DNA of 5,432 nucleotides. Source: Phycisphaerales bacterium. Its GTDB lineage: Bacteria; Planctomycetota; Phycisphaerae; Phycisphaerales; SM1A02. The notes beneath the pieces were generated by a model. The model saw only the letters and a program-made list of their open reading frames with translations, did no database searches and was not told where the DNA came from. This document shows positions 1 through 5,432 of the stretch, one piece after another. The stretch covers positions 1 through 5,432 of the forward strand of contig JAKVBR010000121.1 of the NCBI GenBank assembly GCA_022447165.1. Reading direction: 5' to 3'. Within the stretch, counting starts at the first letter, position 1; every line of letters begins with the position of its first letter. The position numbers and the translations under genes were made by a program.

Positions 1-979
1 CAAACGGCACCGGCTTAGTTGTATCCCAATCTTCGATTTTAAATGTAGCGGTGCGGCTAAGTGGGTCAATGTCTGCAACTTGAGTACCTTTGTAGGTCTT
101 AAGTTGCGCTTGATTGTCAGGATGAAGTGGCGGTAACTGCACTGCCATCTTCAATGTGTCTTCACTGACTGAGTAGAGCGTAGAGAGAACAGGTCCGTAC
201 AAATCCCACTCATGATATGAAACACCGTCGCCCTTAATGGATACATCGTCAAACCAGTGGCCTGTGTTGCTGTTCTCTGGTCCATGGTGCGATGCAAGAG
301 CAAAGCCGCCATCAAAGGATGCATCATCATAAAACATGTACGCTGCTGAACTCACCAGCGAGCCATCTTGAACATCAGTAGCAGAGATGATGAGTCTATC
401 TGAATCAAGATGGTTGTCGTCCATCGATTTGTATCTCACAGAAAGAGTGACGGGTCTCATGCCACGCTGTCCAAAACCGTCGCCCTCTGTGAAGTAGGGC
501 TCAATGAGTTTTAAGTCATCCGGTCCAATCTTTGTATTGATTGACCAAAGAGGAGTCGCTCCAATAGAAGTAGAGAAGTCCCGTAGAAAGACCATCCCAT
601 TGTGATCGACACCAGCAATATAACCACCATCTTCAGCGGGAACATGATGTGTAAGAGCAGTTAGTTTCCGGTTGATGTTCTTGCTGCCAGCGCCAATCAA
701 CACGCCACTCCAACTGTTTACATTTGCTTTTGGATTTCGCTCTATTGAGCCAGTCCTGAAAGTCAGTTCAAAGTATCCATCGATGAAAATTGGCAATCAG
801 TGCATCGTACGGACTGGGAGTTTCTCTCCAACCTCTAAGCACTCTACGCGATGATTGTTGACTTGCCAATCTTGAAGGCGATTTGCGTGCCATGCTTCGC
901 CTGTCCAAACTTGATTGGGTGTGCTGTCCCAATTAAATTGAAATGGTTGAAAAGCGAGTGCGAGGAGCAATTCAATCAT
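1..979 (-). pseudogene. PhoD-like (alkaline phosphatase D type) protein, N-terminal part, interrupted by an in-frame TGA
   Basis: The minus-strand frame opens with ATG at 977-979, two bases after the glycosyltransferase stop, so it is the third gene of the operon. It reads 60 codons, meets TGA at 797-799, and then continues in the same frame for 265 codons to the window edge without another stop. The text on both sides of the TGA is clearly coding. The start (MIELLLALAFQPFQ) resembles a short signal peptide. The next ~300 residues look like a beta-rich, LamG/DUF1080-like domain with segments such as GYFELTFRTG, SWSGVLIGAG, GHWFDDVSIKGDG and FKIEDWDTTKPVPF. From memory, planctomycete PhoD-like phosphatases carry such a domain, with a segment like RTxHLL, before the metallophosphatase domain, which here would lie beyond the edge. 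The segment around the TGA reads RTMH-stop-LP, so a Leu codon (TTA) changed to TGA is the simplest explanation. Alternatives are a sequencing error or recoding. The coding frame is secure, the family assignment moderate, and the true state of the gene (pseudogene or not) unknown. Confidence 0.68.
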
Positions 980-981
980 TA

Positions 982-1785
982 TTAATCTTCTTTATGCAGT
1001 GGAGGAGAAGGCGGAACATCTTGTTTGTGTTTCTGGTCATATGCCTTTGCATGTTTAAAGAATGCGCCTTCTGCAGCGCCTCTTGCGATGACATAGCCCG
1101 CCCATCCGTCGAGAATGCCGAGTTTGAAAAAGTAATGCTTAACAAACTCAATGTAACTTCGAGCAAGAGCGCCAAGCATGGAATTCCCGCCACCTTTGGC
1201 GAGTACTTTCTCAGCGCCAAGTGTTGAGTAACGGTTACTTTTGTGTTGCAATTCGTCTAGATTCCAAAATGGGACTTGCCAAATTGCTGCAGGCAGCACG
1301 TTTGTGGTTGCGCCTGTCGCAGGAATCCATCCCTCATGGACGGGCAGATTGTCATACATCATTTTGCCATTTCTAAAGAGTTGTGGCTGTCTAAAGTTCG
1401 GATACCACCCGCTGTGTTTGATCCATTTATTCATAAACCAATTTCGCCGAGGAACTTTCCAGATATCTTCCGAATTAGGGTCGTTTATAATTTTTAAGAT
1501 TTTATCCCTAGCTTCTGGTGTACATCGTTCATCTGAATCAAGCGAGAAAATCCAATCACACGAGCATGATTGGATGGCTTCATTCCGCAGTTTTCCAAAA
1601 CCATCAAACTCTATCTGTACGACTTTAGCCCCAAGTTCCTTAGCGAGTTCTGTCGTTCCATCAGTTGAGTAAGAATCGCAAAATATGATTTCATCAGCCC
1701 ACATGACACTGTTGATTGCGGCTTCGATTTTATCGACTTCATTAAACCCGATGATGTATGCGGAAACTGTTTGTTTTGTAGTCAC
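982..1785 (-). CDS. Family 2 glycosyltransferase, WaaE/KdtX-like
   Basis: This 267-residue protein is a GT-A fold glycosyltransferase of family GT2. It probably transfers a sugar from a nucleotide-sugar donor onto an envelope glycan such as lipopolysaccharide core, acting at the inner face of the membrane. Visible motifs are AYIIGFNEVDKIEAAINSV (about 9-27), WADEIIFCDSYSTDGT (29-44, the nucleotide-binding DxxSxDxT stretch), GFGKLRNEA (62-70) and SLDSDE (81-86, the DxD-type metal site). Further on are LPVHEGW (147-153) and a C-terminal amphipathic region HYFFKLGILDGWAGY (217-231) that is typical of the WaaE/KdtX subgroup. The tail is rich in K and P. The start is GTG at 1783-1785; the only in-frame stop just upstream is the stop of the preceding metallophosphatase gene, and no clear Shine-Dalgarno site is present. 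The 21-nt gap upstream and 2-nt gap downstream place it in the middle of an operon. Acceptor and donor cannot be read from the sequence. Confidence 0.9.
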   Translation of the reverse strand: MTTKQTVSAYIIGFNEVDKIEAAINSVMWADEIIFCDSYSTDGTTELAKELGAKVVQIEFDGFGKLRNEAIQSCSCDWIFSLDSDERCTPEARDKILKIINDPNSEDIWKVPRRNWFMNKWIKHSGWYPNFRQPQLFRNGKMMYDNLPVHEGWIPATGATTNVLPAAIWQVPFWNLDELQHKSNRYSTLGAEKVLAKGGGNSMLGALARSYIEFVKHYFFKLGILDGWAGYVIARGAAEGAFFKHAKAYDQKHKQDVPPSPPLHKED

Positions 1786-1806
1786 TATGGGATTATAAAG
1801 CAGTTG

Positions 1807-3111
1807 TTATTCAGAGGTATTGTTTGACTTGAGGTCAAGCGGTAAATCAGAATGCATCGTTAGGCGACTCAATTGTTCACCCTGAATAAGTAAGCCCTCA
1901 GCCTTACCCGGTTTACTCCATTTCACATCAATACAGATGAGGCGTTCATCGTCATCGAGATACCCGACATGGTCAACGACGGTATGCCCAACAATGATTG
2001 CTTTTGCATCATGTGTCTTTAAAATTGCATCAATCTCATCTGATGTTGGTTTTGGTCCATAAGTGTCTAAATGTTTTGTAAAATAACCCCTGAACCAAAG
2101 TGGGCCTTGGCGGTGCCATGCGAGCGATGTTTTCAAATCATCCCGATCGCCCCATGCTGGAGGCCTAAGCGTTTTACGAATGGAACTGTTTAGCGATTCA
2201 ATGGATTCGTTAAGGTCAAGTAACTTTGGTGAATATCCTGCATGAACAAAGAGATAGGGGCCTGCTTGTACAATCGAGTTCTGAGCACGCATCCAATGAC
2301 CCAAGGTGCTTCTCATATTGAACAGGGTGGTATACGGAATGTTAAACTCTTTTACGACGAATTCATATTTTGGATGAACATACCTAAGGTCGTCACAGAG
2401 AATCATTGCTTCGTGATTGCCAATCACAAAGTGAACATCGCCATCTTGCTCTCTTGCTTGCTGCTGTAGTTTGCGGATAAACCAAAGTAATTCAGTGACT
2501 CGATCACCGCGGTCTACAGAATCGCCATTAAAGAGGAGGTGGTTCGAGCCCCAATCCCAGTCATAATCATCGTTAATGATGCCGTGCTTCTTAAGAAATG
2601 CAGTGAGTTGATCAAGGTTTCCCTCCAAGTCGCTCACAGCGAGGAGTTGCTCTGGTTGTTTAAATGTTGAGGGAGGGATGGAAGGAGGATTTGGGCTTAT
2701 TTTGATTGTCTTAACTTCAGGAAAATTGGGCGAAATCTCATAACGACCATTGATGAGAGAGATTGGTTTTCGGACAACATCACCATGTTGATAACTGATG
2801 GCAGTGTAGTTGCCCTCGTCTTGCTTAATGATATATGGGCCATCAGAAATGCTTGAAGCAGTTAGCGGTAAGCACTTTATCTCGGTAGCCCTTTTGATTC
2901 CATCTTCTTCATTAAAAGTTACTTTGGCAAGATTGCCTTGCACTGGTAACTCACTTCCAAAAGTTGTTGAAGCGTTCTGTTTGATTTCATGTTCACCGAT
3001 GACCCAAGTGTTCTGGTCATCTGTAGGAAATGCTTTAATTACATCTACAATTGTTACGGGATCTGCAGTGGTGCTCAGAATGACAAAGAAAAGAGTTATT
3101 AAAATTTGCAT
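1807..3111 (-). CDS. Secreted calcineurin-like metallophosphatase (PPP / Shewanella-like phosphatase type)
   Basis: A 434-residue phosphoesterase with a complete two-metal active site. Motifs in order are SDLEGN (160-165, the DxHG position with Glu replacing His), GDSVDRG (196-202), GNHE (231-234), VHAG (289-292), GPLWFRGY (336-343) and VGHT (374-377). The order and the LWFRGY segment resemble Shewanella-like PPP phosphatases. The N-terminus MQILITLFFVILSTTA is hydrophobic and looks like a signal peptide, with possible cleavage after residue 16, so the enzyme is probably exported. Residues ~20-155 form an extra, beta-looking region containing DGPYIIKQDEGNY. A similar leader is remembered from other bacterial metallophosphoesterases, but its role is not known to me. 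A GTG lies directly before the chosen ATG at 3109-3111; ATG is preferred because it begins the signal peptide equally well. No Shine-Dalgarno site is seen. It is the first gene of the three-gene minus-strand run. The substrate (protein or small phosphate ester) cannot be told. Confidence 0.9.
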   Translation of the reverse strand: MQILITLFFVILSTTADPVTIVDVIKAFPTDDQNTWVIGEHEIKQNASTTFGSELPVQGNLAKVTFNEEDGIKRATEIKCLPLTASSISDGPYIIKQDEGNYTAISYQHGDVVRKPISLINGRYEISPNFPEVKTIKISPNPPSIPPSTFKQPEQLLAVSDLEGNLDQLTAFLKKHGIINDDYDWDWGSNHLLFNGDSVDRGDRVTELLWFIRKLQQQAREQDGDVHFVIGNHEAMILCDDLRYVHPKYEFVVKEFNIPYTTLFNMRSTLGHWMRAQNSIVQAGPYLFVHAGYSPKLLDLNESIESLNSSIRKTLRPPAWGDRDDLKTSLAWHRQGPLWFRGYFTKHLDTYGPKPTSDEIDAILKTHDAKAIIVGHTVVDHVGYLDDDERLICIDVKWSKPGKAEGLLIQGEQLSRLTMHSDLPLDLKSNNTSE

Positions 3112-3171
3112 CACATTATTTTATGGTGAATGTACATCAATTGAGATATCAACTAATTTAATAGAAAGATT

Positions 3172-3175
3172 GGAG
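3172..3175 (+). promoter_or_regulatory. Shine-Dalgarno site GGAG of the small ORF at 3183
   Basis: GGAG is followed by the 7-nt spacer ATTAATT and then ATG at 3183. This is the main reason to take the short plus-strand ORF seriously. Neither the metallophosphatase nor the glycosyltransferase has such a site. Confidence 0.4.
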
Positions 3176-3182
3176 ATTAATT

Positions 3183-3359
3183 ATGACAAGTAAATTGACG
3201 CGAGAACGATTTGGGTCAATGCCATTTGCTGATATCTACTACGGAAAAGAAAATGGCAAGCATTTTTACGAAGTGATGACCAGAGTCCTGCTTCGCAGTC
3301 CGCGACTAAGAACTGAATCCTGCTCCATTGAAAAACCGTCCAGTGATGGACGGTTTAAA

Positions 3360-3362
<3 letters not shown>
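3183..3362 (+). CDS. Candidate small protein, 59 residues, unknown function
   Basis: The ORF begins with ATG after a well-spaced GGAG and reads MTSKLTRERFGSMPFADIYY, then GKENGKHFYEVMTRVLLRSP, ending with TAG at 3360-3362. The first ~42 residues have a plausible mix of charged and aromatic residues and could be a folded small domain. I recognise no family. The last ~17 codons are read through the hairpin that terminates the oppositely oriented tRNA gene, and the stop overlaps the tRNA 3' end. The C-terminal part may therefore be an accident of non-coding DNA, or the ORF may be a gene truncated at this site. It is divergent from the metallophosphatase gene, with 71 bp between the two starts. 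No membrane segment or known motif is visible. It may be real or a fortuitous ORF. Confidence 0.4.
3211..3226. repeat. 16-bp imperfect direct repeat, partner at 3467-3482
   Basis: TTGGGTCAATGCCATT here matches TTGGGTCAATGGCATT at 3467-3482 in 15 of 16 positions. A second shared word, AAATTGACG, occurs at 3192-3200 and 3502-3510. Both pairs lie on either side of the tRNA gene. The right-hand copy contains the -35 box of the tRNA promoter. This may be chance or the trace of a local duplication. Confidence 0.35.
3331..3356 (-). terminator. Intrinsic terminator of the tRNA-fMet gene
   Basis: Read on the minus strand, a perfect 10-bp stem (AAACCGTCCA / TGGACGGTTT) closes a 4-base loop TCAC. The final stem T residues and two more T form a run of five T, followed by C. 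It lies 3 bases past the tRNA discriminator base, so it ends tRNA transcription. On the plus strand the same hairpin is followed by TAAAT rather than a T run, so it would terminate poorly in that direction. Confidence 0.85.
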
Positions 3363-3433
<71 letters not shown>

Positions 3434-3446
3434 ATAGGGGAGAGGC

Positions 3447-3475
3447 AGTATATACCTACCTATCGGTTGGGTCAA
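3447..3475 (-). promoter_or_regulatory. Sigma70-like promoter of the tRNA-fMet gene
   Basis: On the minus strand, TTGACC (3475-3470) is separated by exactly 17 bp from TATACT (3452-3447). Each box matches the consensus at 5 of 6 positions. The predicted transcription start is about 7 bp before the first tRNA base, which is usual for tRNA genes. It lies in the 88-bp gap shared with the divergent gene at 3522. Confidence 0.75.
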
Positions 3476-3521
3476 TGGCATTGATTCTTGAACATCAGGT
3501 CAAATTGACGATAGAAGCCCT

Positions 3522-3968
3522 GTGAATACGTTTAAGTTCGATGTTGGTTGGCTGTATCTCATTGCCGGCTTGTTACTCGCAGTTGCTGCAATTTATATAC
3601 CCGCACTGATTGAACTGGACCATTTGAGTAACCAAGCAGACGAATCCAGCCTGCAACACCAGTATCGAGAGGAAATGTTTAACTCTTACAAATCATTTTA
3701 TGACGAGATTCAATCAGAGGATGCGTCGGTTAAACAGCGCGTTAGACAGGTTCAGTTCAATGAACATGCGAGTGGCATGCCAATCGTGACGGATTTAGCA
3801 GCATCGAATACACCTTTGCAGTGGATCGATGAAAAAGTGCAAGAAATATCAACTGTTAAAATCGAAGAATCAAAAAGTTCAACTCTTTCTCAAATCTTAT
3901 CTGGTTCTGGGAGGTTGTGGGTAGCAGCGCTTGGTTGCTTTCTCATATTTGTTGGTTGCTTAAAGTGA
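3522..3968 (+). CDS. Hypothetical protein with two membrane segments, 148 residues
   Basis: No named family is recognised. The start is GTG at 3522; an in-frame TGA at 3489-3491 limits the frame upstream and there is no better start codon. The protein has a hydrophobic segment at about residues 9-30 (from VGWLYLIAGLLLAVAAIYIP) and a second at about 131-147 (RLWVAALGCFLIFVGC) immediately before the C-terminus. The ~100 residues between are hydrophilic, rich in Q, E, D and S. Their first part (about 32-82) looks helical and possibly coiled coil (LDHLSNQADESSLQHQYREE). This is the layout of a small membrane-anchored protein with one soluble domain between two helices. I have an impression of similar small proteins in planctomycetes but cannot name one. 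Gene reality is well supported by composition and the terminal helices. No good Shine-Dalgarno site or promoter is seen. It is divergent from the tRNA gene and has no plus-strand operon partner. Confidence 0.75.
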   Translation: MNTFKFDVGWLYLIAGLLLAVAAIYIPALIELDHLSNQADESSLQHQYREEMFNSYKSFYDEIQSEDASVKQRVRQVQFNEHASGMPIVTDLAASNTPLQWIDEKVQEISTVKIEESKSSTLSQILSGSGRLWVAALGCFLIFVGCLK

Positions 3969-4267
3969 GCACCATTTGCCGAAGAAATTAAGCAAAGAAT
4001 TATCGAGCATAAGCACATGCGCTTAAACTAAGCAGGCTTTTATTGCTATTCATATGTCTGGTGTAGGGCGCGAAGAAGGGAGTTATCCAAAGCGGTTGCT
4101 TGAACTGCCATCGCCTACAGAATCTTTGTATCTTTGTGGTAACGAAGAACTGTTAGCACTTCTAACTGTAGACATCGTTGGTTCATAAAGGAAGAAGAGG
4201 CGCACTTGATAACGAACACAATTGATGCTGTTGAGGCATGCTTGCACACGTATTCAAACAGATTGGG
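3969..4267. other. 299-bp gap between two convergent genes
   Basis: Apart from the dprA-like fragment at 4054-4188, no gene is supported. The first 60 bases extend the frame of the 148-residue gene past its TGA (APFAEEIKQRII...) up to TAA at 4029-4031. The word TAAGC occurs three times (3989, 4010, 4029), and GCTTA at 4021-4025 can pair with either of the last two. These hairpins are too short to call a terminator. From 4143 to 4267 a short open frame ending in HLITNTIDAVEACLHTYSN has no recognisable family. The gap looks like decayed sequence. Confidence 0.5.
4054..4188 (+). pseudogene. dprA: Probable dprA/smf remnant (start of the DNA-processing A domain)
   Basis: A 44-codon ORF opens with ATG and ends with TAA at 4186-4188. 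Residues 11-30 read YPKRLLELPSPTESLYLCGN and residues 31-44 read EELLALLTVDIVGS. This matches, by remembered consensus, the beginning of the DprA/Smf core: YPxxLLxIPDPPxxLYxxGxxxLL followed by VAIVGSR. DprA loads RecA onto incoming single-stranded DNA during transformation. The ORF stops exactly where the Rossmann-fold nucleotide-binding motif IVGSR should go on. The next codons (AGG AAG AAG AGG) do not resemble DprA, the ~220 residues of the usual core are missing, and no Shine-Dalgarno site precedes the ATG. It is best read as a decayed or truncated fragment. Chance resemblance is possible but unlikely over 34 residues. Confidence 0.55.
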
Positions 4268-4882
4268 TTAATAGCTTCTAAGAACTGCTGTAACTACACC
4301 TTGGATATTGCAATCTTTAACAATGATTGGTTCAAAATCATCATTTGCTGGCTGAAGACGGACCGTCCCATTTGCTTCTTTGAAGAATGTTTTGAGAGTT
4401 GTTTCTCCATCAGGTAGAAGCGCGATTACTCGTTCTCCATTTCGTGCAGTTTGCTGCTTTTGGATGAGGACATAATCACCATCCATGATGCCATCATCTT
4501 TCATTGAATCGCCTTCGACTTGTAATGCAAAAGTTTCTGCTTGGGCACCAATGCGAGGGCCAAACATTTCGTTGAGATTTAATGCATCTTGATCTTCACA
4601 GCGCTCAATTGGCATACCTGCGGCGATCCGACCTACAAGAGGAAAACGTAGCCCTCCAGTTTCCTCAAGAAAATCGTTTTCAACAATCGATAAAGAGCGA
4701 GCTTTGTTTGGCTCTCTTGTGAGAGCGCCTTTGCGTATAAGGGCTTCGATTCGTTCGAAGATTGTCACCTTGCTCACACCCAGCTCTGCTGCAATCTCTT
4801 GCATTGTTGGAGAGACGCCTCTTTCGCACCTCCACCTCTGGATAAGATCGATGACTTCGAGTTGTTTTGGTGTTAGATTCAT
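4268..4882 (-). CDS. lexA: LexA repressor, SOS regulator
   Basis: A complete 204-residue LexA, the usual length. LexA represses DNA-damage genes and inactivates itself when the RecA filament triggers autocleavage. The N-terminal winged helix covers ~1-65, with LTPKQLEVIDLIQRW and GVSPTMQEIAAELGVSKVTI (22-41), the latter being the helix-turn-helix. The cleavage site is Ala88-Gly89 within GRIAAGMP. The catalytic serine is Ser126 in VEGDSM and the catalytic lysine is Lys164 in TTLKTF, all in the peptidase S24 domain (~80-204), which ends with the typical GVVTAVLRSY. All key residues are present, so it should be functional. ATG at 4880-4882 follows AAGGA with an 8-nt gap. That ribosome binding site lies inside the upstream ORF, so translation may be coupled. 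The recognition helix differs from that of gamma-proteobacterial LexA, so the operator is probably not the CTGT-N8-ACAG box; I could not identify one with certainty. Confidence 0.97.
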   Translation of the reverse strand: MNLTPKQLEVIDLIQRWRCERGVSPTMQEIAAELGVSKVTIFERIEALIRKGALTREPNKARSLSIVENDFLEETGGLRFPLVGRIAAGMPIERCEDQDALNLNEMFGPRIGAQAETFALQVEGDSMKDDGIMDGDYVLIQKQQTARNGERVIALLPDGETTLKTFFKEANGTVRLQPANDDFEPIIVKDCNIQGVVTAVLRSY

Positions 4883-5264
4883 TCAGTATTTCCTTGTTTT
4901 GTGAATGGAAGGATCTTCTAAAAAGAGTCAGTTGATTGACATACAGTTGTTGTATTGAGTGATGTGATGGAATTCGCGTAATCAGAGTTCTGAAGCGATG
5001 AGCTAAAGAACGCTGATTCCAATTTTTCTCTCTACACACTTCTAGAACTTCAATAGCATCTGATGAAGGGGTGTTGAGTACCCTAAACATGCCTAATATT
5101 TTTTGAAATAGGGTCCGCCTCGTTTTTGGATAGAAGTGAATTGCAGGTGCATTCAAAGCGTTTTCAGCACTCGTTGCGCTAATTGCCACGATGTCATCAC
5201 CTACGCCATAGTATGAAGTGCTGTATGTGTTTGAGGGTCCATGAATAATGAGTGGTGATTCCAT
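4680..5264 (-). CDS. Unrecognised protein upstream of lexA; 3' part overlaps lexA and may be frameshifted
   Basis: The ORF starts with ATG at 5262-5264, 7 nt after CAGGAG, the best ribosome binding site in the window. The first ~120 residues look like a real protein: YSTSYYGVGDDIVAISATSA (14-33), FYPKTRRTLFQKILGMFRVL (44-63), a helical region IEVLEVCREK (71-80), then HRFRTLITRIP (89-99). I know no family for it, and no membrane segment or signal peptide is seen. From residue 128 on, the frame lies within lexA and the text becomes rich in R, S, N and T with no fold-like pattern, so those 67 residues are probably out-of-frame translation of lexA. The natural end may be near 4920, where a TAG (minus strand TTTTTAGAAG) exists in another frame; a single indel upstream of it would give a ~115-residue protein. 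Being next to lexA suggests co-transcription and perhaps SOS control, but that is inference. The supported coding part is 4883-5264. Confidence 0.55.
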   Translation of the reverse strand: MESPLIIHGPSNTYSTSYYGVGDDIVAISATSAENALNAPAIHFYPKTRRTLFQKILGMFRVLNTPSSDAIEVLEVCREKNWNQRSLAHRFRTLITRIPSHHSIQQLYVNQLTLFRRSFHSQNKEILNESNTKTTRSHRSYPEVEVRKRRLSNNARDCSRAGCEQGDNLRTNRSPYTQRRSHKRAKQSSLFIDC

Positions 5265-5271
5265 AAAAGTG

Positions 5272-5277
5272 CTCCTG
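5272..5277 (-). promoter_or_regulatory. Shine-Dalgarno site CAGGAG of the gene upstream of lexA
   Basis: On the minus strand CAGGAG is followed by CACTTTT (7 nt) and ATG at 5264. Sequence and spacing are close to ideal. This fixes the start and argues that the ORF is translated. Confidence 0.65.
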
Positions 5278-5302
5278 TCTTCCTTTCTTCTTTTGATATC
5301 GG

Positions 5303-5329
5303 CTTATATGTTAGGAAAAAGTTAGGCAA
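5303..5329 (-). promoter_or_regulatory. Possible promoter of the hypothetical gene and lexA
   Basis: On the minus strand TATAAG (5308-5303, 5 of 6 to the -10 consensus) is preceded by TTGCCT (5329-5324, 4 of 6) with a short 15-bp spacer. Two copies of CCTAAC, 11 bp apart (minus strand, 5326-5321 and 5315-5310), lie over the -35 and spacer and could be a regulator site. The short spacer makes this uncertain. Confidence 0.3.
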
Positions 5330-5378
5330 ACAATACCCAAATATTAATTTTTTTAGATTAGGATATCATTTCACTTCT

Positions 5379-5432
5379 ATGAAACAAGAGAAATCCCTCC
5401 TTGATAAGTCAAAATGGCTGATTGGTGATGAT
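5379..5432 (+). CDS. Start of a divergent gene, partial at the right edge
   Basis: ATG at 5379 opens a frame of 18 codons (MKQEKSLLDKSKWLIGDD) that is still open at the end of the window. It is divergent from the hypothetical-lexA pair, with 114 bp between the two starts, which is the usual room for two promoters. The Lys/Glu-rich beginning is ordinary for a cytoplasmic protein. No Shine-Dalgarno site is seen, and 18 residues are too few to name a family. Confidence 0.45.
   Translation, partial: MKQEKSLLDKSKWLIGDD

Noticed and set aside
943..1227. Overlapping plus- and minus-strand ORFs over the 3' end of the glycosyltransferase (943-1227 and 972-1220)
   Set aside because: Shadows of the glycosyltransferase frame; their peptides lack recognisable features.
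1241..1672. Plus-strand ORF of 143 codons
   Set aside because: It is antisense to the glycosyltransferase, whose motifs prove the minus-strand frame; the plus-strand peptide shows no family features.
3115..3182. Promoter for the metallophosphatase operon or the small ORF
   Set aside because: Partial matches such as TTTAAT and overlapping dyads (TCAATTGA, TTGAGATATCAA) are present, but no -35/-10 pair with proper spacing could be assembled.
2810..3193. Plus-strand ORF of 127 codons
   Set aside because: It is antisense to the 5' part of the metallophosphatase; no independent coding evidence.
3969..4031. Readthrough extension of the 148-residue protein past its TGA
   Set aside because: The protein ends naturally after its second membrane helix; 20 extra codons are not enough to argue for TGA recoding.
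4010..4038. Possible terminator GCTTA-AAC-TAAGC followed by AGGCTTTTATT after the 148-residue gene
   Set aside because: The stem has only 5 bp, is AT-rich, and does not lead directly into the T run; a competing hairpin uses the same bases.
4936..4964. Perfect TTGACA on the plus strand as a -35 box
   Set aside because: No acceptable -10 box lies 16-18 bp downstream (GTGATG) and no plus-strand gene follows.
5384..5402. AAGGAGG on the minus strand followed by TTG
   Set aside because: The resulting frame ends after 9 codons; the AAGGAGG is just the complement of CCCTCCTT within the plus-strand coding start.

Overview
The window looks like a stretch of a moderately AT-rich bacterial chromosome. 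The most likely source is a member of the Planctomycetota (Phycisphaera-like) or a related group. This placement rests on remembered family resemblance: the N-terminal half of a planctomycete-type PhoD-like phosphatase, the style of the LexA protein, and several starts without a clear Shine-Dalgarno site. It is an inference, not a database result.

Left part (1-3111, all minus strand): a compact three-gene run, transcribed right to left. It starts with a secreted PPP/calcineurin-type metallophosphatase (3111-1807). After 21 nt comes a WaaE/KdtX-like family 2 glycosyltransferase (1785-982). After 2 nt comes the N-terminal part of a PhoD-like protein (979 to the left edge). The PhoD-like reading frame is interrupted by a single in-frame TGA at 797-799 and then stays open in the same frame to the window edge. 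The group suggests envelope glycan or phosphate-ester metabolism, but no pathway can be named.

Middle part (3112-3968): an initiator tRNA-fMet(CAT) gene on the minus strand, with a good sigma70-like promoter and an intrinsic terminator. On its left is a candidate 59-codon plus-strand ORF that runs through the tRNA terminator. On its right, divergently oriented, is a 148-residue protein with a membrane segment at each end.

Right part (3969-5432): about 300 bp without a full gene carries a short ORF that matches the beginning of the DprA/Smf core, and is probably a dprA remnant. Then comes a complete lexA (minus strand) with cleavage site and Ser/Lys dyad intact. Upstream of lexA on the same strand is an unrecognised ORF with a strong ribosome binding site. 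Its open frame runs 203 bp into lexA, which suggests either a frameshifted 3' end or an unusual overlap. The right edge holds the first 18 codons of a divergent plus-strand gene.

No CRISPR array, insertion sequence, rRNA or complete new defence system is visible. The items most worth a second look are the in-frame TGA, the dprA fragment, the ORF overlapping lexA, and the U1.U72 mismatch in the initiator tRNA.
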